A stretch of 49,547 nt of DNA from Scenedesmus sp. ARA3 (lineage: Eukaryota > Chlorophyta > Chlorophyceae > Sphaeropleales > Scenedesmaceae). Under the pieces are notes generated by a model. That model was not told the origin of the DNA and ran no database searches. It saw nothing but the letters and a program-made list of their open reading frames with translations. The position numbers were made by a program, and so were the translations under genes. Every line of letters starts with the position of its first letter. Positions within the stretch are counted from its first letter, which is position 1. The stretch is from positions 37,923-87,469 of the forward strand of contig RWJK01001406.1 in assembly GCA_004335835.1 (NCBI GenBank), given 5' to 3'. Below, in pieces: positions 42,574 to 49,547 of this stretch.

Positions 42574-44763
42574 AGTACACATGGCCAGAGTTCATCGGCG
42601 CTGACCTGTCAAAGGTGACACTGATGGACGCACTCAACAAGAGCAGCTGGGACAGCACCCGCAGGTGAGATTTTCCTGCTCACATCCCTAACGTTGCTGT
42701 TACTGCTGCTGATTAATCTTCTACTTCCTCAAGCACATCGCTAGCTGTGCAAATCGCAGCCTGCTTGTGATGAACGCCAGCAACGTGTCAGATACTCAGG
42801 AAACTTGAATGAGTTGCGGGGCTCTGCAGCATGCTCGCCACAGCTGCTGTTTGCAGGCAGCGCCACTCCTGCGGTCAGCAAAGTTTTGCCATGCAGTACG
42901 GCTGTGCTTGACATATGAACCACAGCGCAACCTGCAAGCTACTGCCTCGCATCACCAAACCGCAGCATCTGCTGCATCCATTCCAAGTACCGCAAATATG
43001 AAGCACGTAACATACATACTAACTACATATGACTTGTTACACAACATTGTTACAACCCGCAGGACCATGTTCATCATCGAGGGCTTGGTGTACTACCTGC
43101 CCCCGGAGGCCTTCAAGAAGAGCCTCACAGGCATCAGCGAGACAGCAGTGGATTTTCTGACATGTGACACATCACTAACCATAAATTGTTACATAACATT
43201 GCCACAAACTGCAGGACCATGTTCATCATCGAGGGCCTGGTGTACTACCTGCCCCTGAGGCCTTCAAGAAGAGCCTCACGGGCATCAGTGAGACAGCAGC
43301 GACCTTCCTGACATATAACATGTCACTAACCCTAACATGTTATATAACATTGTTACAAACTGCAGGACCATGTTCATCATCGAGGGCCTGGTGTACTACC
43401 TGCCCCCGGAGGCCTTCAAGAAGAGCCTCACAGGCATCAGTGAGACAGCAGTGGCTGGCAGCCGCCTCTTCTTCGATTTCCTGCACCTGGATGCGCTGTC
43501 CAATGAGATTGTGATGCCGGGCCTGGAGACGCTGCTGGTGGTGAGTTGTGGCTTGCTGTTTTATGGCTATATGCTTTGGAATGCAGGCCTAGCGCTAGGC
43601 GCGCAGCTGGCTGTTCTTCGACTTCCTGCACCTGGATGCGCTGTGCAACGAGATTGTGATGCCTGGCCTGGAGACGCTGCTGGTGGTGAGTATACAGGTT
43701 GTGTGTGTAATTGGCTGGTCTGATCTATGCGTTGACAGCGCTGTCTATCGATATTGTGATGCCTGGCCGGGAAACACTGCTGGTGGTGAGTATCACACAT
43801 GATGCTGGTTGTGTGTGGTTGAGTGTGTCTGATTGGCTGTCCTGGTCTATATGTCCTGGTCTATGCACCTGGATGCGCTGTCCAACGACATTGTTATGCC
43901 AGGCCTGGAGACGCTGCTGGTGGTGAGTTGTGGCTTGCTGCTTTATGTTTTGTTTGCTTAGGAAGGAAATCCTACAGCTAGGCGCGCAGCCGCCTCTTCT
44001 TCGACTTCCTGCACCTGGATGCGCTGTCCAACGAGATTGTGATGCCCGGCCTGGAGACGCTGCTGGTGGTGAGTAACACGGTTTGCTGCACTTGAATACA
44101 TGCTTGCTCTCTGTCAACTGGGTGGTGTTTATACTCACGCATCGCGGCCCAGTCACATTGCCATGTGCTACTTTCCTTGCTGTGCCGCCTGCAGTCAGTG
44201 TGGAACAAGGGCGAGAGCATGTACAGCGGCATCGACCACCGCCCCGAGGCGCTGCGCAGCCTGCTCAAGAAGTTTGGCTTCAGGCTGCACGAGGTCATGG
44301 GCGCGCAGGACATCAGCCGCCGCTACCACCCTCATGTGCAGAGCTGGAACCCGATCAAGCCTCACGTGGCGCCCTTCTTTGGCTATGTGGCGGCTGAGAA
44401 GGTGGGAAATCAGGTTCACGCACCATTGTGGTGCGGTCAGGTTGATTTTATATTGTATCAGGTTAGATCTGGTATGTACCATCAATCATCTCAGGCGTTT
44501 AGTTGTCTTCTACGGTTTTTACAGCAAGGACCAGGGACATATGATCTGGGAGACGCGTCTGCATTTTTATGTTTTCTGTGTCGTCTCCTGTGTTGCATAT
44601 CTGCTGGAAGGGAATCTCAAATCACAATCATGAGCAGCATTAGAAGTGTGTGCGCATCACGATGAGGTTGTTCTCTGGCTGATTTGTTCTGTTCTTGGTT
44701 CTGCGGTGTGTGCTGCTGCAGGTGATGGCACCCATCAAGAGGCAAGAAACAATCAGGGAATGA
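40422..44763 (+). CDS. SAM-dependent methyltransferase, leucine carboxyl methyltransferase superfamily (copy 3)
   Basis: Eight exons: 40422-40768, 41130-41181, 41431-41685, 42019-42156, 42576-42664, 43366-43540, 44195-44401, 44722-44763. They make 1305 bases and 434 residues. Motifs: IPGIVNFIDVRTQWFD, VVIIAAGYDTRAYRL (219-233), FYEIDLPH and MFIIEGLVYYLPPEAFKK. Compared with copies 1 and 2, the two central exons are fused (255 bases), an intron splits the C-terminal exon, and a short last exon adds VMAPIKRQETIRE. That last exon is inferred from a good CTGCTGCAG acceptor and a TGTAA signal 124 bases after its stop. Read-through of the exon 7 donor is the alternative. Introns 3, 4, 5 and 6 contain many boundary copies of neighbouring exons. 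It is the most diverged of the three. Substrate unknown. Confidence 0.87.
41253..41309. repeat. (CTG)19 in methyltransferase 3 intron 2
   Basis: Nineteen CTG units, 121 bases before the exon 3 acceptor. Confidence 0.93.
41745..41880 (+). repeat. Two copies of methyltransferase 3 exon 3 3' end in intron 3
   Basis: Bases 41745-41795 repeat the exon end (GCGGCTGTGAAGAAAGC, GCAGATGGCATCACGCAG) with a GT donor kept. Bases 41829-41880 are a more decayed copy starting GGTTTGATGCTGCG, whose donor has become CAGACG. Confidence 0.82.
42236..42276 (+). repeat. Copy of methyltransferase 3 exon 4 3' part plus donor in intron 4
   Basis: GCCGCATGCCAGCGAGAC and AAGCAG match exon 4. An internal deletion joins this directly to AAGGTGAGG, the exon's donor. 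Confidence 0.75.
42486..42572. repeat. (CTG)29 directly abutting the methyltransferase 3 exon 5 acceptor
   Basis: Twenty-nine perfect CTG units followed at once by CAG and exon 5 (starts 42576). It is the longest triplet tract in the window and replaces any normal pyrimidine tract. Confidence 0.97.
43063..43310 (+). repeat. Two copies of methyltransferase 3 exon 6 5' end plus acceptor
   Basis: Starting at 43063 and 43215, both repeat the first ~85 bases of exon 6 (GACCATGTTCATCATCGAGG...) and the upstream intron with its CAG acceptor. The period is about 151 bases up to the real exon at 43366. The second copy has lost a base in the poly-C and is frameshifted. Neither has a donor. Confidence 0.9.
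43597..44075 (+). repeat. Four copies of methyltransferase 3 exon 6 3' end plus donor
   Basis: Copies ending at donors 43686, 43786, 43923 and 44069 all repeat CTGCACCTGGATGCG...ATTGTGATGCC and GAGACGCTGCTGGTG before GTGAGT. The second is the most diverged. The first and last also carry GCGCAG before the copied TTCTTCGACTTCCTGC, so each could look like an ~80-base exon with its own acceptor. Confidence 0.9.
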
Positions 44764-44886
44764 GCTGCTGCTGGTGCGGCAAAGAGCCAAACCACTGCTG
44801 CTGCAGTCAAGCTGTGCTGCTGCAAGCACAGCAGGAGCCATAAGCAGGATCTACAGCAGCAGCAGCATGGTGAGCAGGCAGCAGCT

Positions 44887-44891
44887 TGTAA
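44887..44891 (+). terminator. Poly(A) signal TGTAA for methyltransferase 3
   Basis: TGTAA, 124 bases after the stop at 44763. Its position supports the short terminal exon. Confidence 0.5.
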
Positions 44892-47838
44892 GAAGTGCAG
44901 CAGCTATGCTGGCGGGTGCATATGCTGGCCAGCTGTAGCGCTGATCGGTGCTGCTGCTACAGCTGGCGGCGAGGGTGAGGGCGACAAGTGCTCAGCTGCA
45001 GCTGCATGTGCAAGCGCAGCAGCAAACAGCAGGGGTTCGGGCAGACATGCCATGCAGCATAGTGCAGCAGGGGGCATGTCAAGGGTCAAATGTGGCTACA
45101 TCATCAGCACCATTGTGGTTTTGAAGTAAGCCACAGCAACATCGCCACCTTTGGTAGGGAGATTACGTGTTGGGGCTGAGTTTGCTGCCACACAAAGGCA
45201 AGGTTGTGCCTGTTGTGTTTGTGCACGTGTGAGAAGTGTGGTCGGGGATGTGCTTGGGCTCAGCATTAATTGAAGATTGTCTTTGTGTACACTTGCTTGT
45301 CGCTTTTGTGGAATAAGTGGGTTGCTGTAGATGGGGAGCCAGGTGTATCAGCCAGGTGCAGCAGCAACGCAGTTGTGCACATTACACTGTTGGTAGTGGC
45401 TGAGGTTGTTCAACTTGCCTGTAGTGTCTGTAGAGCGCGAATATGCAGATGTTTGGCATGCCTAGTTGGCTGCTTGTTACTGCGGGCGCAGCGTGTGCTC
45501 AAGGTTTTGCTGGCTTGCTTGCTTGCTTTCCATGAGCATGTTGTGGCCCTGCATACTGTCAAAGGAAGCAGAGGCATTTGGCTGCGGCATCGCGCTTGCT
45601 GTTGTGCCCTCAATGTGTGTAGCGGTAGCGCTGGGTTGACTGGCTGGTTTGGTGCTTGCTTGTCACCCGTCCAACTGGTGGGGTTGTAGTTTACATACGT
45701 TGCAGACCTGTCGAAATACAAAAGGGAATGGGCGAGACAGCGAGGTGTGCACACGGTATCATCAGTACAGGTACATATGCATAATCCACACACTCTGGTG
45801 TTGTATGTTTTTAAACGTTGCAGACAGCTGTAGTTTGGGTTTGATCGGCTGTGTACATATGTGTCATTGCCTGCCTTTCGTGTGAGGCTCCAGCCATGGA
45901 TACTTTCCATAGCATGAGTCCTGGTGTCACGTGGGTTGTAGTGGTTGAACTTGTGACGGCGTGCACAACTTTGGATGAGTTGCTGCACATGAGGTTGACA
46001 GCAGCTGCGGCAGCTGAGCAAAGGTGTGTCTATCCAGTATCCCACGTTTTACAGGTGTCAGTTGCTAGCTCTGGCAGCACTGACTCACATATCAATGCAT
46101 GCTGTGTGTGTGAGTTTGGTTTGAATGCAGGCTGCATGCAAGTTGCCTACGTTGCAGTGCTGCTGGTTGTGCATACATTACCAGGGTGCGCTGTGCATAC
46201 TGCGCTGCTGCATGTCATGCATAGCACCCTGTAAGGCATGCAGCGCTCGTATTGCTTTGCTTGTTGCATCTCTGATTGTGTATTTGTTCATTTGCGCAAC
46301 AGCACCATTGTCAAAGCCTCGCCAGTCATGCATTGGGCCAGCTCGTGTCTCTTCACATTCCCACGGGCCGCCTATAGGTAGCTACTTCTGTCGTGCACAT
46401 GTACATGCGGAGCGTCACTTGTCCAGTTGCAGGCCTGCATACCACCATCAGTTGTAACCACACATTGTCAAGTATCTGTCTTCACGAGCTCTACCTTGTG
46501 TTACTTATGCTGACGCTTGGCCACAGTGCTGTACAACAAGCGCCATGCACCGCGGAATCCGGCAGCTGTTGCCTCGTTTATGCCGCCAGAGCACGTGGAT
46601 GCGTGGGGCATGGCACAGCGCACAAAAGAACAGCAGCCCGGTGATAGTATCCACGCCCTGGTGGTAATCATGCGGGCCTAACACAATGCTTCAGCAGGAA
46701 CCCCATCTGCGCTGCCCCAACAAGGGTCACCGTCCGACGTGCTGTTTCATGCTCTCCCTTGCATCCCCAGCAGAAAACAGCAGCCGCTGCGGCGCCGCCT
46801 CAGCTCAAACAATACGCCACACTGCTGATACGCATCATCTGGGTCAGACAAAGCTTGTGAACTGCTAGAAATGCCGCACAGCTCAAAGCCACTCTGTGTA
46901 CCAAGTCCATAGCCGCTCCTGCGCTGCAGCATGCATCGCCACGGTGTGGCACAAATCGCCGCGAGGCTGACCCTGGTCCTTTGCTCAGCGCCAGCATGCC
47001 TCATGCGTCCCAGCATGGGCATGACTGAGTAAATGCATGCAGTGCACATGCCTTGCTGTGTCCTGTGACATGGCATACTTGCCACACGGGAGGCGATGCA
47101 GACAGCTGCTAAATCCATGCTCTAACAGTACTCTGCTCAACGCAGCACTCGAGTGACCGAGCTTGGGCCCTCATTCCTGTCACAGCAACAGCTGCAGCGT
47201 ACAACCACCAACAAATCCACTGCCTGAGGGCGACCTGTGCGCCCGGCTCTGCATCTCAGCAGGTGCACGCGCACAAGGACCAGCGCAAACGCACACGCTG
47301 CCTAGACCAGTCTGCAGCTGCACATGCATGTGCGGAATGTGTGCTGCAGAGGCAACCCTGTGAGCACATGGCATACTGAGCAAGCGTATGGCTACTTTGC
47401 TGTTGCAAGGTGTGCACCGCCTGATAGCCAAGGAGTCATATATATACTGTACATAGGGCCAAGTTTCAGGCAAGAGCCACACATGGAAGTCATGCAATGA
47501 CAGGACACAGCGCATCCTGAGGATGGCATCTGCACATGCCTCTCAACCTTGCCACTGTCCAATGTGACCGACAGTTATGAGCAGTCATGCAACATGGTCG
47601 AGGAGGCCAGATGCACCCCTGTCAGCAGCTTTCAATGCACTCAAGTCAGCCCGCCAACCATGGAACCCACCCAACAACCAGAGTTGTACCCCAATGCATC
47701 ACCCTAATGCAGCCATACAGCATATGCCCCAGTGATGCCTCGCATACTAAGGCAATCTTCAACAATCGTGCAAACACCACGCACATTCATGGGTGGTAGG
47801 CTGCGCACCGTGGCTGGTTCTGTGGAGTCTGCATAACT

Positions 47839-47843
47839 TTACA
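47839..47843 (-). terminator. Poly(A) signal TGTAA for the right-edge ORF
   Basis: TGTAA on the minus strand, 111 bases after the stop at 47954. Confidence 0.5.
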
Positions 47844-47953
47844 TGCCCAGAATGCGCCTTTCTATGCACATCATTAGCCGCCCCTCTTCATGCACCCATA
47901 GCAGCAGCATGCCACACCTGCTTGCCATTTGCATGCCGGTCACAACATGCCCC

Positions 47954-49547
47954 TCACTCGTCATCAGGCAGGGCCATGGCAGCTGCTGCCAGCACAGCAT
48001 CCAGCTTGCTGGGCGGCAGTGCTGCCGCGCCAGCGGCTGCTGCAGCGGAGGCAACACAGCTGCCACCCTCAGCACTAACACCACCACCAGGCGCAGGCAC
48101 AGCCGGTGCTGGTGCAGCAGCAGGTGGCTGTGCTGCAACTGGCAGTGGTGCAGTGTCTGCTGATGCCGCTGCTGCTGTCACAGCACTTGCTGATGGCGCA
48201 GCATTCACAGCAGCAAGCTGCTGGCTGTCTGACACTGCTACTGCGCTGCTGCTGGCAGCTTGCTGGGAGGGAGAAGCGGGCCCTGTTGCTGCTGCTGCTG
48301 CTGCTGAAGCAGGACTGCTCCTTCTCCTGGGTGGCTCTGCAGGCGACACTACAGCTAGCGGCTGCTGCTGCTGCTTGCTTGCTGACCGAGTGGCAGCATC
48401 GATTCCCCTGCTGGGACTAGCTGGCTGACCCAGTTGCTGCTGCTGCTGCTGCTGAGGAGTGTGTTCACCTGTTTCTGCAGCTGGCTGTGGGCTGTCATCC
48501 ACCTGGCTGCTGCTTACTGCACTGCCTGTTGAGAGCCTGCCACCCGCTGCTGCTGCTGCGGCGGCGGGCGGAGGTGTTGTTGGTTCATCAAACAAAGAGG
48601 CTACTGCTGCTGCTGTTGCTGCTGGCACTGGCGGCGCCCTCCTGGCACCTGCTGCTGCAGTAGTGCGTTCTGCTCCTGCTGAGGGCGCAAGCGCTGCGGG
48701 TGCCAGCGCATATGCGAGCATTGTCTCCTCCTTGGGTGCTTCCACTGCAGCTGCAGCCTGCGGTGCTGGGGCAGCAGCTGGAGCAGCAGCTAAAGCTCCT
48801 GCAGCACTTGCTTCACCTAGCTGCTGCTGCTGCTGCTGCCACCGCTGTTGCTGCTGCTCATGCATTGTGTCTGAAGCTGCTGTACTAGCTGCTGGGTGGG
48901 CTGCAGGCACATGGCTGGCTGCTGCTGCTGCAAAAGCTTCTTCTGCTTGAAGAACTCCTGCTGCTGCTGCTGCTGCTGTTGCTGCTCTTGCTGCTGCGCC
49001 TGCTGCCTCCTCCGTGGAGCCTGCTGTGTTTGGTGCTGCTGCAGTGATGCTGAGAGACCTCAGCAGCCTGGCCAGCCCATCAGCCGCTGCTGCAGCTACG
49101 GCAGCAACAGGGCCCTGCGCTGCTGGAGCAGCAGCAGCTGCCGCTGGTGCTGCTGCCGCTGCTGCTGCCGCTGCTGGAGCAGCAGCTGCCGCTGGTGCTG
49201 CTGCCGCTGCCGCTGCCGCTGCTGCCGCCTCTACTGGTGCTGGTGAAGCAGCCACTGCTGCTATTGCTGGCGCTGCTGCTGCTGCTGCTGCTGCAGGCCT
49301 CTCAGCTCCAGGCTCTGGCTCTACTGCTGGCGCTGCTGCTGGCGCAAAGGCTGCTGCCAAAGGCGCTACAGGGGCCACAGGCACCTGTAGCTGCTGCTGC
49401 TGCTGCTGCTGCTCAGGCACCCCTTGAGCTGGCACATCCCCTTGCGCTGATGACTCTGATCGACTGTTTGCGGCAGCTGCTGCAGCACCCTCAGCTGCAG
49501 CTCCACCAGCAGCAGCAGCAGCAGCAGCGGCCTTCGCAGCAGCAGCG
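47954..49547 (-). CDS. Alanine-rich low-complexity protein, C-terminal part, runs off the right edge
   Basis: The minus-strand frame is open from the window edge to a TGA at 47956-47954, about 530 codons, with no start needed inside the window. Composition is dominated by Ala with Gln, Pro, Ser and Gly. A few specific patches stand out: EPPRRRSSP, a TGEHTPQQ run and the acidic C terminus ALPDDE. I recognise no domain. Length without a stop is weak evidence in GCA/GCT repeat DNA. The varied patches and a TGTAA signal 111 bases downstream favour a real exon. The opposite strand is also open over parts of this interval but gives Leu/Cys/Ala junk. It is probably one large exon of a protein whose folded part lies to the right. 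Confidence 0.48.
   Translation of the reverse strand, partial: AAAAKAAAAAAAAGGAAAEGAAAAAANSRSESSAQGDVPAQGVPEQQQQQQQLQVPVAPVAPLAAAFAPAAAPAVEPEPGAERPAAAAAAAAPAIAAVAASPAPVEAAAAAAAAAAAPAAAAAPAAAAAAAAAPAAAAAAPAAQGPVAAVAAAAADGLARLLRSLSITAAAPNTAGSTEEAAGAAARAATAAAAAAGVLQAEEAFAAAAASHVPAAHPAASTAASDTMHEQQQQRWQQQQQQLGEASAAGALAAAPAAAPAPQAAAAVEAPKEETMLAYALAPAALAPSAGAERTTAAAGARRAPPVPAATAAAVASLFDEPTTPPPAAAAAAAGGRLSTGSAVSSSQVDDSPQPAAETGEHTPQQQQQQQLGQPASPSRGIDAATRSASKQQQQPLAVVSPAEPPRRRSSPASAAAAAATGPASPSQQAASSSAVAVSDSQQLAAVNAAPSASAVTAAAASADTAPLPVAAQPPAAAPAPAVPAPGGGVSAEGGSCVASAAAAAGAAALPPSKLDAVLAAAAMALPDDE

Larger units (their letters stand above)
44764..47953. other. Spacer between methyltransferase 3 and the right-edge ORF
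   Basis: 3.2 kb with no recognised gene. TGTAA at 44887-44891 probably ends methyltransferase 3. A 211-codon minus frame (45410-46045) and others have no recognisable motif. Minus-strand TGTAA at 47843-47839 probably serves the right-edge gene. Confidence 0.45.

Noticed and set aside
44402..44665. Read-through C terminus of methyltransferase 3 past the exon 7 donor
   Set aside because: It would add about 80 residues unlike the paralogues. Splicing to 44722 gives a short tail and agrees with the TGTAA at 44887.
45410..46045. 211-codon minus-strand frame
   Set aside because: Composition is not extreme, but I see no motif, no splice context and no poly(A) signal tied to it. I could not support a gene.
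49014..49427. Plus-strand Ala-rich frame at the right edge
   Set aside because: It is the complement of the longer minus-strand frame. It has an early stop and no varied patches.

Overview
The window looks like nuclear DNA of a green alga (Chlorophyta, most likely Chlorophyceae). Genes are split by many introns with GTGAGT-like donors and TGCAG acceptors. The chlorophyte poly(A) signal TGTAA lies downstream of several stop codons. The gene set mixes plant-type proteins (K+-type vacuolar H+-pyrophosphatase, AMI1/TOC64-like amidase, plastid atypical SDR) with a ciliary dynein assembly factor, so the lineage has, or recently had, a flagellate stage. CAG/CTG triplet repeats occur in introns, exons and spacers. 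I cannot name the species.

Layout from left to right. The 5' end of an amidase gene runs off the left edge on the minus strand (69-1720). It is divergent from a small zinc-ribbon DUF2256 gene (2202-3464, +) built from tiny exons. PEX16, a peroxisome biogenesis factor (4169-7615, +), follows, then DNAAF4/DYX1C1, an axonemal dynein assembly factor (8192-12174, +). Converging on DNAAF4 is a 13-exon vacuolar H+-pyrophosphatase (13606-19043, -), and behind it on the same strand a plastid-type NAD(P)-binding atypical SDR (20027-24586, -). Then come an unrecognised single-exon membrane protein (26372-26998, +) and a possible 46-residue microprotein (27207-27347, +). Three paralogous S-adenosylmethionine-dependent methyltransferases of the leucine carboxyl methyltransferase superfamily are arranged head to tail (28224-30937, 33543-36563, 40422-44763, all +). 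The right edge holds the 3' part of an alanine-rich low-complexity ORF (47954-49547, -). The spliced reading frames given here were built by hand; every intact gene closes in frame on its stop and matches its family's usual order of motifs.

The genes do not form a pathway; this is ordinary eukaryotic neighbourhood plus one local tandem gene family.

The most striking signal is in the introns. Around thirty degenerate copies of exon ends, still attached to their splice donor or acceptor, sit in the introns next to the exons they came from. Copies of an exon's 3' end plus donor always lie downstream of it, and copies of an exon's 5' end plus acceptor always lie upstream. This is what repeated tandem duplication across splice boundaries would leave. 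It is seen in the amidase, PEX16, the pyrophosphatase, the SDR (seven copies before one exon) and methyltransferases 1 and 3. A second recurring pattern is sense-strand (CTG)n directly against, or a few tens of bases before, 3' splice sites.
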